From contig CAYJFS010000001.1 in assembly GCA_964369665.1 (NCBI GenBank), positions 248,001 to 312,000 on the forward strand: a stretch of 64,000 bases of DNA. Reading direction: 5' to 3'. Every line of letters starts with the position of its first letter. Positions within the stretch are counted from its first letter, which is position 1. The notes under the pieces were generated by a model. That model saw only the letters and a list, made by a program, of their open reading frames with translations. It was not told where the DNA came from and did no database searches. Both the position numbers and the translations under genes were made by a program. The DNA comes from Bilophila sp964369665 (lineage in GTDB: Bacteria; Desulfobacterota; Desulfovibrionia; Desulfovibrionales; Desulfovibrionaceae). Of the stretch, positions 54,435 through 63,755 are shown one piece after another.

Positions 54435-56132
54435 ATGAAAACATGGCTTTTTCATTCTTCTCAATCACAACCACCAGCAACCTGGAATAAAACTCACACC
54501 ATTCCAAAACTTATAATAGATCTTCTATGGAAAAGAGGTCTCACCTCTCTAGAAGAGCTTCATGTATTTCTTTCACCAAAACTTCAACATCTATCATTAC
54601 CAGAAAAATGGTATGGTATACCTAAAGCTGCTGAAATTCTTAAAGAAGCTATTATACAAAAACAACCAATCCTTGTTTGGGGTGATTATGATGTTGATGG
54701 CGTTACAGGATCAACACTTATTCATGATGTTCTTCATTTTCATAATGCATCTGTAGTAACACATCTTCCTGATAGGAAAAAAGAAGGCTATGGTGTTAAT
54801 TCTTCAAGTTTGAAACAGTTTGCTCAACTCACTCCAGGTATTTTACTCACTGTCGACTGTGGTATCAGCGATGTGAAAGCCATAAGCTATGCAAAAGAAC
54901 TTGGTTTTACCACTATTATTGCTGATCATCATCTACCACCAGAAAAACTACCTCCTGCAGAGGCTATTTGTAATCCTCGAATTGGGCATAACCCATGTCC
55001 TTATTTAGCAGGTGTAGGCATTGCTTTCTTTCTTATGGCTGCTCTTAATAGCCTATTAGAAAAGATTACTGGTAAACGTATGGATATGAGGAAAGTACTT
55101 GATCTTGTTGCTCTTGGAACACTTGCAGATATGGCACAAATTACAGGAGAAAACCGTATTCTTGTAAAAAATGGTCTTTTAAAAATTGCAGAAGGAAATC
55201 GACCAGGTATTGCAGCACTTAAAGGTATTAGTGGTTTCTCACAATCTTCTCCACTAACAGCTCGTCAAGTTGTTTTTAGCCTTGCCCCAAAAATTAATGC
55301 TGCAGGAAGGCTTAGTAATCCAAGGATTGCTTATGAAATGCTTTCTACAAACTCTATTGAAAAAGCAGTAGAACATGCAAACATACTTAATACTATGAAC
55401 ACTGAACGACGTAGTGAAGAAGAACGTATTACTTCTGAAGCACTTGTTCAAGCAGAAAAAATGTTTCATAAACAGGGTCTTGTTCTCTATGGAAAAGATT
55501 GGCACCAAGGTGTCATTGGTATTGTAGCATCAAGAGTCACAGAAACCTTACATAAACCAACAATAATTCTCTGCTCCGATGGAGACTTCATAAAAGGATC
55601 TGGAAGATCAGTAGCAGACTTTGATCTTCATGAAGGGCTTTGCCAGTGTGCTGACATGCTTGTAACTTTTGGTGGTCATAAGCAAGCTGTTGGAGTAAAA
55701 CTACTTCCACAAAATCTTGAAAAATTTCAAAAGACGTTTGATAGTATTGTACGTAATTTTTTTAAAAATGAACCTATTCAGCCTTGTATCCATATTGATA
55801 TGGAACTATCTTTTTCTCAAACAACAAACTTCCATTTTCTTAAATCACTGGAACAACTACAACCATTTGGTATAGGTAATCCTGAGCCTATTTTTGCATC
55901 ACTTCCACTAAAAATTAAACAAAATAAGCTTTTTGGCTCAAATAAAGAACATATTATAATGACAGTTATTGAAGAATCTTCTGGAATAACACTTCAAGCA
56001 AAGGGCTGGAAACTTGCAAAAACTATCCCACCAATTAACTCCAAAATCCAACTTGCCTATACTATAGGTATTAACACCTATAAAGGTATTGCTTCTATTG
56101 AAATAACTATCAAAGACTGGAGACTTCTTTAA
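54435..56132 (+). CDS. recJ: Single-strand-specific exonuclease RecJ
   Basis: 5'-3' ssDNA exonuclease of the DHH family for repair. 565 residues. Metal motifs are VWGDYDVDGVTGSTL (about 80), LLTVDCGISDV, IADHHLPPEKL (DHH), LGTLADMAQITGENRI and the C-terminal GGHKQAVGVKL of the DHHA1 domain. It converges on the M24 peptidase gene, 12 bases between stops. Confidence 0.95.
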   Translation: MKTWLFHSSQSQPPATWNKTHTIPKLIIDLLWKRGLTSLEELHVFLSPKLQHLSLPEKWYGIPKAAEILKEAIIQKQPILVWGDYDVDGVTGSTLIHDVLHFHNASVVTHLPDRKKEGYGVNSSSLKQFAQLTPGILLTVDCGISDVKAISYAKELGFTTIIADHHLPPEKLPPAEAICNPRIGHNPCPYLAGVGIAFFLMAALNSLLEKITGKRMDMRKVLDLVALGTLADMAQITGENRILVKNGLLKIAEGNRPGIAALKGISGFSQSSPLTARQVVFSLAPKINAAGRLSNPRIAYEMLSTNSIEKAVEHANILNTMNTERRSEEERITSEALVQAEKMFHKQGLVLYGKDWHQGVIGIVASRVTETLHKPTIILCSDGDFIKGSGRSVADFDLHEGLCQCADMLVTFGGHKQAVGVKLLPQNLEKFQKTFDSIVRNFFKNEPIQPCIHIDMELSFSQTTNFHFLKSLEQLQPFGIGNPEPIFASLPLKIKQNKLFGSNKEHIIMTVIEESSGITLQAKGWKLAKTIPPINSKIQLAYTIGINTYKGIASIEITIKDWRLL

Positions 56133-56144
56133 ATATTCATACAC

Positions 56145-57368
56145 CTAAACTGGTATAATATTTAAATGTGCTCCTGTAAGTGAAGAAACACCATTATTAG
56201 TTATTTCTAATGTATTTTCTACGCCAACTGTACCTAGTCCAGGTATGCTTATTTTAGGTTCAATGGCTATAACCATACCTTCTTTCAAAGGTATACAAGA
56301 TCCTTTTTCAAATATAGGCCCTTCATCAATAGCTAAACCAACACCATGTCCCAAAAAAGACACTATATCTTTACCTGATCCCATAAATGTCCCTGGAATT
56401 TTTATAGATTGTAAATATTTCTGAGCCATACTCCAAATATCTTCAGGCACTGCTCCAGGTATAAGCATTGATATGACTCTTTCGTAAACCTCTATACAAA
56501 CATCTTGAGCCTGTTTTATTTTATCAGGGATAGATGATAATACTCCTGGCCAATAAATCTGTGTTTTTACCGTATGATAACCTTCAAGCATAAAACATAC
56601 ATCTACTGAAAGGATTGTATGGTGCTTCCAAATAGTACCAGCATCTCCCATAAATGGAGCTGCAGGATGAACACCTCTACCTGTAAGAGGAGTATTAAAA
56701 TATGAAGGATAAAAACCTGACTCACCAGCAGAAACATACCCAAGAAAAAACTCTTCACTATACTCATTACATCGTATAATGCCTTGATGTCCTTGAGTAA
56801 AAAATTGACTCCATAACTGATGTGCTATCTCGAGCTCGCTTGTGTTAGAAACAAGCTTTTGTGGAAAAGCCTCTTCCAAAATATAACGATGACGTTCACC
56901 ACAAATATGAAGCTTTTTAAGCTCCCATTCAGACTTTATAAGTCGTACTTTATTTAATACCGTATCACAAGACTTACTGTTTGATATATTGGGCAATTGA
57001 GTAAAAAGCATCTCTGCAGTTGTCAAAGTAAGTCCTTGTTTCTCTATAGCAACGATTGATGGAAAATGATTATCTATTTCTTTACATAATAAAGGTATAT
57101 CTTTAAACGAACTAAAATGACATATATGTTGCACTGGAGATTCAAGCTTGGCTCTTTCAATTCCCCTATATAAAAAAAGTATGGGTTCTCCATTCTTTGG
57201 AATCAAAAAAACGCCTGTGCCTAATGTTCCTGTTAAATAATATATGTTTAAACGAGAAAAAACTAATAATCCATCAGTTTCTGGAATATCTTCCTCCATA
57301 ATTTGTTTGCACTTTTGAATTCTTGACCTATACTCTTCTAAAGGGAACTGCTCTAAAGCTGTTAGCAT
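56145..57368 (-). CDS. M24 family metallopeptidase (Xaa-Pro aminopeptidase-like)
   Basis: 407 residues. Creatinase-N-type domain to about 135, then the pita-bread domain. Of the five expected metal ligands, Asp in ILSVDVCFMLEGYH, His in FLGHGVGLAID, Glu in MVIAIEPKI and Glu in VGVENTLEI are visible, but the second Asp appears to be Val (GYHTVKTQIY, where the usual pattern has an Asp three residues after the Tyr). It may have altered metal binding or be inactive. Role: proline-containing peptide breakdown, or unknown. Confidence 0.8.
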   Translation of the reverse strand: MLTALEQFPLEEYRSRIQKCKQIMEEDIPETDGLLVFSRLNIYYLTGTLGTGVFLIPKNGEPILFLYRGIERAKLESPVQHICHFSSFKDIPLLCKEIDNHFPSIVAIEKQGLTLTTAEMLFTQLPNISNSKSCDTVLNKVRLIKSEWELKKLHICGERHRYILEEAFPQKLVSNTSELEIAHQLWSQFFTQGHQGIIRCNEYSEEFFLGYVSAGESGFYPSYFNTPLTGRGVHPAAPFMGDAGTIWKHHTILSVDVCFMLEGYHTVKTQIYWPGVLSSIPDKIKQAQDVCIEVYERVISMLIPGAVPEDIWSMAQKYLQSIKIPGTFMGSGKDIVSFLGHGVGLAIDEGPIFEKGSCIPLKEGMVIAIEPKISIPGLGTVGVENTLEITNNGVSSLTGAHLNIIPV

Positions 57369-57460
57369 ATCTCTTCCTTTATTATACCCTGTTATTCATG
57401 TGGATTTCTCATCAATAAATGTAAACTGTATACAACCCTATTAATAGTATAGGAAAAATA

Positions 57461-57886
57461 ATGATAAACCCATCTGATACCACTATAAAGCAACTTTTAT
57501 CACAGGCAAAAACAATAGCAATTATTGGTGCTAAAGATAAATCTGGACAGCCTGTAGATGCCGTTGGTCAGTATCTTCTTAGTGTTGGTTATACAATTAT
57601 TCCTATCCACCCTACAAGAAAATACGCTTGGGAAATTCCTTGTTATTCTTCTATCCTTGATGTACCTATTCACATTGATATTATAAATCTTTTTAGATCT
57701 CCAGAATTTTGTCTTACTCATGCACATGAAGCTATAAAACTTATACATAAGCCTAAACTTTTTTGGATGCAAAAAGGTATTACTAATGAAAAAGCTGTTT
57801 CTATTGTAAAAGAATCAGGTATTGCTGCTGTTGAAGACCGATGTATTATGATCGAACATCAAAGGCTTATACAAGAATTTAGCTAA
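57461..57886 (+). CDS. CoA-binding domain protein (YccU-like)
   Basis: 141 residues. A Rossmann fold of the CoA_binding_2 group: AIIGAKDKSGQPVDAVGQYL at the nucleotide loop, YTIIPIHPTRKYAWEIPCY, then IDIINLFRSPEF and FWMQKGITNEKA, ending with AAVEDRCIMIEHQRL where the family has a conserved Cys. Function of these small proteins is unknown. Confidence 0.85.
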   Translation: MINPSDTTIKQLLSQAKTIAIIGAKDKSGQPVDAVGQYLLSVGYTIIPIHPTRKYAWEIPCYSSILDVPIHIDIINLFRSPEFCLTHAHEAIKLIHKPKLFWMQKGITNEKAVSIVKESGIAAVEDRCIMIEHQRLIQEFS

Positions 57887-58711
57887 TATAGTATATATTT
57901 CATCATTTTAATGAACTTACACCTAAAACATAACTTGTAGACATAAGTATTTAAAAAAGTGCAAAGCTATAAATACTGCAGAGTGGTTATAAAAAAATCA
58001 CCATATGTTGTATTTTTTTCAAATACCTTGAACTTAAAAAATTGCTGCTATCTTTTTAGCTTTTCTATCTATTACCCCTTTTTATTTTTTTAATTTTTCA
58101 TAGGTTTTATTCTAACACACCCATCTCTAGTAGCTTATATAACAACTCTTTTGACTTTAATATAACATACTTTGAAGATAGTTTTTATACTTTTTTGTTT
58201 ATATTAACTTAATACAGCATTATTAAAGGCAAGTGTTGTACTGTTGCTAAAAAAGTGACAATAAAATAGGTTGAAATTATCTGTAAAGACAAAGATAGAG
58301 AAGTTATAACACTAGGAAGAATAAAAGAGTTTGAGATGCTTAAACTTAAAAAGGTTTTCTATAAACAATGAATGCTTTCCTAACTTCTTACTAAGCAATC
58401 TATATATTTTATAGCTGTTATTATTTTGGTCTTTATATATTTCAAATACCCATGTAATAATTTTGCAAAATAATCTATCAAATCTATATACAAACCTTTT
58501 AGTATCAAAAGACTTTACATTTAGCCTTCTAAAAAACTCCTTTGCATATCTAAAATACCTTTTTCAATATCTTATTTATAAGTGGACTTTAAGTCCAAAA
58601 AATATATATTAAAAAGAAACAACAATACAAACTATAGAATAAAAAATATATTTTACTCATAAAAGTGAATAATATATTTTTTATGATAATTATGTAAGGA
58701 ACATTAAAATT
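57887..58711. other. Gene-poor region with coding remnants
   Basis: An 825-base gap between a CoA-binding protein and adk, unusual in this packed window. It holds no intact gene. Remnants: the start-less minus-strand frame at 58312-58563, a short minus-strand piece just downstream (KYVILKSKELLYKLLEMG near 58120-58180), and a plus-strand piece with VEIICKDKDREVITLGRIKE at 58270-58370. Their strands conflict, so not all can be former genes. The adk promoter should lie near the right end. Confidence 0.45.
58312..58563 (-). pseudogene. Start-less open frame, probable remnant of an unidentified gene
   Basis: 83 sense codons lie between TGA (58564-58566) and TAG (58312-58314) on the minus strand, without any ATG or GTG. 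The product would be basic and aromatic, including KRYFRYAKEFFRRLNVKSF and FVYRFDRLFCKIITWVFEIY. An open run this long is uncommon in DNA this AT-rich, so a decayed gene that lost its 5' end is plausible. I do not recognise a family. Confidence 0.35.
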
Positions 58712-59389
58712 ATGAATATCCTTATATTTGGACCTAATGGTAGTGGTAAAGGAACACAAGGTGTACTTATAAAAAAAACTTTTGGTATTGCTCATATTGA
58801 GTCAGGAGTTTTATTCCGTGAAAATATAGAAAAAGGAACTCCCCTTGGAAAACAAGTGAAAGCATATCTTGATAGTGGGTCTCTTGTTCCTGATACAATC
58901 ACTATTCCTATGATCTTAGAAAAACTTAAAGAACAAAACAAAAAAGGCTGGTTACTAGATGGGTTTCCTAGGAATCTTAATCAAGCAGAAGTATTATATA
59001 ATACTCTACAAGAACAACATATAACTATTGATTATGTTATAGAGATTACACTGCCTCGTGACATTGCAAAAAAACGTATTATGGGCCGAAGGATATGTAA
59101 AAAAGATAACACACACCCTAATAATACATCGATCTTAGCCCTTCAACCAAATGCAGATAATACCTGCGCTATTTGCCATAGTGAACTTATAACCCGTCAA
59201 GATGACCAAGATGAGCATGCTATTGATACACGCCATAACATTTATTATGATACAAAAACAGGCACATTAGCTGCAGTACAGTATTTTAAAAAACTCGCTA
59301 AACAAGGGAAAACACACTATATTCAACTAGATGGTCATGGAAATATTGATGAGGTTAGTAAAAATCTTCTTGATGCATTACAAAAATAA
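58712..59389 (+). CDS. adk: Adenylate kinase
   Basis: Balances ATP, ADP and AMP. 225 residues. The P-loop is IFGPNGSGKGTQG, then the AMP site GWLLDGFPRNLNQAE and LID start IMGRRICKKDN. The LID is longer than in E. coli and contains CAICHSELITRQDDQDE. With Cys in RRIC it holds three Cys, and the fourth zinc position may be His, so the zinc state is uncertain. TAAGGAAC precedes the start. Confidence 0.95.
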   Translation: MNILIFGPNGSGKGTQGVLIKKTFGIAHIESGVLFRENIEKGTPLGKQVKAYLDSGSLVPDTITIPMILEKLKEQNKKGWLLDGFPRNLNQAEVLYNTLQEQHITIDYVIEITLPRDIAKKRIMGRRICKKDNTHPNNTSILALQPNADNTCAICHSELITRQDDQDEHAIDTRHNIYYDTKTGTLAAVQYFKKLAKQGKTHYIQLDGHGNIDEVSKNLLDALQK

Positions 59390-59434
59390 AAAACTACTTA
59401 AATAAACACTATCCTTTAATAGTATACTTTATAA

Positions 59435-60703
59435 CTATTTAGTATATGCTTTTTTCCATTCATCTAAAAAAAGAAGTGCTGTTTCTAGTTCTGATAAAAC
59501 ACCTGATTCTTGTCTTAACCGGATAATAATATCTTCAAAAGAACTATCCATAGGTAAACGGAGTCTGGTAAATAATGCTTCAAGTTTAGCTTGAATTTCT
59601 AAAGGTATATCTTTTGGAAAAACTATTTTCTTATGTTCCTTAGGAAAATTAGTGGTATTTTCAGCAACATACTGCAATAAAAGCATCATTCTATGCTGAT
59701 ATGTATGTTCTTCTAAGACCCTTTTTCTTGCTTGCTCAGAAAAACTAATACATTTTTCTAGGTGCTCAAGGTAATAACTAATCTGTTCTTTTAATTCTTC
59801 AATACTTTCAAATGTAACCATTTCTTTGTCTGTAAAAAGTTCACACAAAAGTTGTCGTTTATCCACTAATTGAAAAGCATTACAAGCCGCCACTTCAAAA
59901 GTTCTTGGATTAACAAAGTCCCCATGTGAAACAAGCTGACTTGCTTTTATGCTTGAATGAAGATTAATATTTATCTTTGTAGCATTAAAAATTTTTACAG
60001 CTTCTTCTGGTAAAATACGTCTCCCCTTAGCTTGAATATATTGATCAAGCATAGCTGCCCCATCCCAATCTGATCCCCATATCTTAAACTGAAACCCCAT
60101 AAGCTGACGAAATGCTGCTCGACGATTGGGATATCCTGCACCTAAAAATGCCAGATTAGCTCCATATGTTACTTGATCAATATTAGAAAGATCCAATGGC
60201 TTATGAAATGATGGTAAAGCAGCCATTGGTAAATATAGTGAGTGTAGCACGCCTATATTCTTTAATTCTTCTAAAAAAGGATCTTTTTGAATAACAAAAA
60301 AGAAATCATAATAAGGTGCAAAGCTTCTCCAGTAAGGAAATACTGTATAATCTTCTACAAACCACATAGCTGTAGTAACTTTGTCTTTTTTCAAACGCTT
60401 AAGTAACTGTTTAGTAACAGGTGCTTGTGCTAAGCTCAAGACTAAATCAGGCTCAAATTCTTCAACTTTAGCATAAATAGCCTGTGCAATAACTTGTAAA
60501 AAAGTTGACTCTATTTCTTCATATCTACTATTTCGAATACGTAATGACCTAAAGGCTTCAACACTTCCAAAAAATAAAGGTGCATCAAATACCTCTACAC
60601 AGTGCCCAAGCTCTTTTAGTGCAGATATACAATACTCACCTATAGGAAGAGAACCACCATAAAATGGTAAAATTACGATAATACGAATTTTTTTTATACT
60701 CAT
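59435..60703 (-). CDS. CgeB-like glycosyltransferase
   Basis: 422 residues from the ATG at 60701-60703, which overlaps the upstream stop as ATGA; an ATG at 60727 with GAGG upstream would add MDASKFNT. The N-terminal half has ILPFYGGSLPIGEYCISALK, PDLVLSLAQAP and VTTAMWFVEDYTVFPYW. The C-terminal Glyco_trans_1_2 part has NPRTFEVAACNAFQLVDKRQ and ARKRVLEEHTYQHRM. It is a relative of the 6.5-kb transferase. Coupled to a GT9 gene, so probably LPS or other surface glycan synthesis. Confidence 0.78.
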   Translation of the reverse strand: MSIKKIRIIVILPFYGGSLPIGEYCISALKELGHCVEVFDAPLFFGSVEAFRSLRIRNSRYEEIESTFLQVIAQAIYAKVEEFEPDLVLSLAQAPVTKQLLKRLKKDKVTTAMWFVEDYTVFPYWRSFAPYYDFFFVIQKDPFLEELKNIGVLHSLYLPMAALPSFHKPLDLSNIDQVTYGANLAFLGAGYPNRRAAFRQLMGFQFKIWGSDWDGAAMLDQYIQAKGRRILPEEAVKIFNATKININLHSSIKASQLVSHGDFVNPRTFEVAACNAFQLVDKRQLLCELFTDKEMVTFESIEELKEQISYYLEHLEKCISFSEQARKRVLEEHTYQHRMMLLLQYVAENTTNFPKEHKKIVFPKDIPLEIQAKLEALFTRLRLPMDSSFEDIIIRLRQESGVLSELETALLFLDEWKKAYTK

Positions 60704-61926
60704 AGTATTGAATTTGGAAGCATCCAATCTGCCTCAAGATAAAGGTTATTGACTAAATGGCTACTAGCAATTTCTGGAAACATTGTACTTCTTGCAAATG
60801 AGAGACCTTGGTATTCTTTAATCAAAGCATGCTGTGCCATCCTTATAGATGCAGTATATGTAGTATCACCATTACTCTCCCAAATGAGCCCTAGTTCATC
60901 AAAAGATGACCGTAAAAGTAAAAGATCTGAAGGTAATTCTTGTGATCTTCCAGAAAGACATCTAAAAAAATAAGTTGTTCTATACACATCTAAACACTGC
61001 ACATGCCTTGGGCAAGGTGTAGCTTCAGCACATGGAGCACAATCTATTGAAGTTTGCCATACTTGATGTCCAAGGCCATATGGACCTGTTTCCCAAGCCC
61101 ATGCAGATGATAAAAACATTGCACACACAGGCACACCTAATCTTGCTGCTAAATGCATTGTCCCTGTGTCTGGTGTTAAAACAAGATCAAGGTTAGAAAC
61201 AATATCAACTAAATCATGCCAGTTTGTTTTACCTGCTTTATTTTCTATTTTACTTGTAAGTTTATTTGGCATTAAAGATATAAGTTGACGACCTAATGGT
61301 TTTTCTTCTTTACTTCCTAAAAAGTATATAACATCTCCATCAACAGACTCAAAAAGTATGTTTATAATTGCTACTAAAAATTCAGGTGGTAATGAACGGC
61401 GTGAATTACGCCCTGCTAAAACAACACCTAACCCTTTTCCTCCTGGTTTTGCAGGAGGATTTACATATTGTGGAGCTATCGGATATGAAGCAAGAAGTCC
61501 CCAAAAATCAACAAGATTAAGTGGTGAATATTTTCTATCTTCTGTCCAACGAAAAGCCATTTTCATCCAAGTATCACGGAGTAACTGACCATTTTTTACA
61601 GAATAACCTTTAACAATTTCTGCTGGGAATAAACGTACAAAAGCAAAATTCATACCTGAATAATTTAAATTAAATATTTGTGTATAGTCATATCTTTTAA
61701 GCTCTGTAAAAATACCTATATTATGAATAATTTGTTCATAAAATGAACCATTACTAACAGAAATTCCATGGACAACACACTTTGGATATATAATTTTTGC
61801 TATTTCTATAAGTGCTGTATCTACACAAAGATGAACCTCTCCATCTTGCAATAATGAAAATATAAGCCTAGATGTCTGTATAATATCGCCAAAACGTGCT
61901 AACTGGATGACTAAATATCTATTCAT
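60700..61926 (-). CDS. Glycosyltransferase family 9 (heptosyltransferase-like)
   Basis: 408 residues. The N-terminus VIQLARFGDIIQTSRLIFSL and the C-terminal donor-binding region LVLTPDTGTMHLAARLGVPV followed by FLSSAWAWETGPYG are the GT9/heptosyltransferase hallmarks. A Cys-rich stretch (CAPCAEATPCPRHVQC) follows. It likely adds a heptose or similar sugar to LPS core. The downstream CgeB-like gene overlaps its stop by four bases. Confidence 0.82.
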   Translation of the reverse strand: MNRYLVIQLARFGDIIQTSRLIFSLLQDGEVHLCVDTALIEIAKIIYPKCVVHGISVSNGSFYEQIIHNIGIFTELKRYDYTQIFNLNYSGMNFAFVRLFPAEIVKGYSVKNGQLLRDTWMKMAFRWTEDRKYSPLNLVDFWGLLASYPIAPQYVNPPAKPGGKGLGVVLAGRNSRRSLPPEFLVAIINILFESVDGDVIYFLGSKEEKPLGRQLISLMPNKLTSKIENKAGKTNWHDLVDIVSNLDLVLTPDTGTMHLAARLGVPVCAMFLSSAWAWETGPYGLGHQVWQTSIDCAPCAEATPCPRHVQCLDVYRTTYFFRCLSGRSQELPSDLLLLRSSFDELGLIWESNGDTTYTASIRMAQHALIKEYQGLSFARSTMFPEIASSHLVNNLYLEADWMLPNSIL

Positions 61927-62260
61927 GGATACAATCCTTAATCATAATAAAGACACATTAGTATAGGAAACTAAAAAATAAACCTATATATTATCTGATT
62001 GAATAAATATCAGACTTAACAAAATACATAACTTCACTATAAAATATGTATTCATGGAGAGATAGTGTCCAACCTATATTATTACTACTACTCTATATAC
62101 TTTTATAATGATCTAAGGAAAACATATAATGTAATATGCTAGATTTTTTTGTATATTTTAAATAGTATATCCATAACAAAAACTTGTTATATACAACTGT
62201 ACTTATTATAATTTTTTACAATATTTTCAAAAGATCTATGTTAATTCACTGTTATCTTTA
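61927..62260. other. Divergent intergenic region upstream of the haem/siroheme genes
   Basis: 334 very AT-rich bases between divergent genes. Promoters for the GT9 pair and for the siroheme-haem genes should lie here, but none is convincing by eye. No reading frame or terminator was seen. Confidence 0.35.
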
Positions 62261-62947
62261 ATGATGGTCCCTATGCATTATTACCCAATTTTTATTGATC
62301 TTACTTCAGCAAGTTGTCTTATCGTAGGAGCTGGTACTGTTGGGAAACGTAAACTATCTTCACTCATTGCAGCACAAGCAAAACATATACTTGTTCTTGA
62401 TATAGCCTCTCCTTCACAAGACTTTAAAAATTTTTTTAATCTATCTAATGTCTGCTTTGAACAACGTAACTTTCAACACAATGATATCATAGGAAAATCA
62501 CTTGTTTTTGCTGCAACCAGTAACTCTATTGTAAATAAAGCTATTACTCAGCATTGTGTATTAAACAACGTATTTTGTAATAATATTGATACGCCTCGTG
62601 AAGGTACTTTTATTGTACCTGCACATATAGAACAGGGTGGTGTTTCTGTTGCTATTTCAACAAATGGAAGCAGCCCAGCACTGTCTCGAAAACTTAGTCA
62701 AGATATTTCTACATGGCTCGACAATAAATATATACGTATAACAACATTCTTAACACGCCTACGTCCATTAATAGTAAAATCTTCTTCCACGGAACATAAT
62801 ACAAAACTCTTTCGAACACTTGTTGACTCTAACCTTACAGAGGCACTAAACCAACAAGATCGTCACCAATGTGAACATATTTTACAAACAATACTCCCTA
62901 AACAACTACAAACACATATTACTGAGTTACTCCATGAACTTGTCTGA
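62261..62947 (+). CDS. Precorrin-2 dehydrogenase/sirohydrochlorin ferrochelatase-like (CysG N-terminal type)
   Basis: 228 residues. The Rossmann signature CLIVGAGTVGKRKLSSLI is followed by AATSNSIVNKAITQHC, VFCNNIDTPREGTFIVPAHI and VSVAISTNGSSPALSRKL, all CysG-N/Met8 segments. It oxidises precorrin-2 to sirohydrochlorin and may insert iron. The uroporphyrinogen methyltransferase half is absent. The ATG at 62273 (MHYYPIFIDL) is an equally good start. It overlaps the hemX-like gene by 14 bases, and hemA follows. Confidence 0.88.
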   Translation: MMVPMHYYPIFIDLTSASCLIVGAGTVGKRKLSSLIAAQAKHILVLDIASPSQDFKNFFNLSNVCFEQRNFQHNDIIGKSLVFAATSNSIVNKAITQHCVLNNVFCNNIDTPREGTFIVPAHIEQGGVSVAISTNGSSPALSRKLSQDISTWLDNKYIRITTFLTRLRPLIVKSSSTEHNTKLFRTLVDSNLTEALNQQDRHQCEHILQTILPKQLQTHITELLHELV

Positions 62948-63749
62948 CTTTCTCCCTGTTATTACCTTTCATATCTATACATTAGGTACTATTACTCTTG
63001 TTTCTGGAATCATATCTAGAAAAAACTGGTTAACGCAAATTGCTCTTATACTTTTTCTTATAGGTATTCTTGCTCACACGACTCTTATCATTACTTTATT
63101 AGATACATATATATTTACTCAAGCTACGTATGTTTTCATCCTCTCATGGATTTTATTTATATTAGTACTTATTTTGTGGACACGAAAAAAAAACAAAACA
63201 CTCCTTTTACCTCTTGCTCCTCTATCACTCTTTATTTTCCTTTTTGCATTACTATTACGTCATGCTAATACACCTATTCCAAAACAACTTTTAGGCATCA
63301 CTTTTTCTATCCATATTGGTTCTATTTTCCTAGGCTTTGCTTTTGCTTCCATAGGCTTTGGGGCAGGAATTTTATTTTTACTACAAGAAAAAAGTATTAA
63401 ACATAAAACACCTCTATCAGGATTCCAAAAAGATATACCAGCTTTGTTAGTACTTGATAAAATAAATGCCTTAACTGTACTCTTAGGCTTTCCATTATTT
63501 AGTATTGGACTACTTTTTGGTTTTGTTTCTGCAAATCTTGCATGGGGAGATATCTTCTCTCTTGATCCAAAAGAAATAATAAGCATACTAGCTTGGGCTC
63601 TTTATGGTTGGATTTTCTACCAAAGGTTCCATTGTTGTTGGCAAGGTAAAAAACCTGCTATATTAACTATTATTGTTTTCTGTATTTGCATTTTTTCACT
63701 GGTTGTGGTTAACTTTTTTACAAATACATTTCATAATTTTTTGAGATAA
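62934..63749 (+). CDS. HemX/CcsA-like cytochrome c assembly membrane protein
   Basis: 271 residues from the ATG at 62934, chosen because it makes a 14-base overlap with the preceding gene; the frame is open further upstream but inside that gene. About eight membrane helices. The CcsA/CcmC-family haem motif appears as WGDIFSLDPKEIISILAWAL (usual pattern WGxxWxWDxxE). It lies between siroheme dehydrogenase and hemA, the normal place of hemX in Desulfovibrio. Confidence 0.82.
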   Translation: MNLSDFLPVITFHIYTLGTITLVSGIISRKNWLTQIALILFLIGILAHTTLIITLLDTYIFTQATYVFILSWILFILVLILWTRKKNKTLLLPLAPLSLFIFLFALLLRHANTPIPKQLLGITFSIHIGSIFLGFAFASIGFGAGILFLLQEKSIKHKTPLSGFQKDIPALLVLDKINALTVLLGFPLFSIGLLFGFVSANLAWGDIFSLDPKEIISILAWALYGWIFYQRFHCCWQGKKPAILTIIVFCICIFSLVVVNFFTNTFHNFLR

Positions 63750-63755
63750 TAGCCT

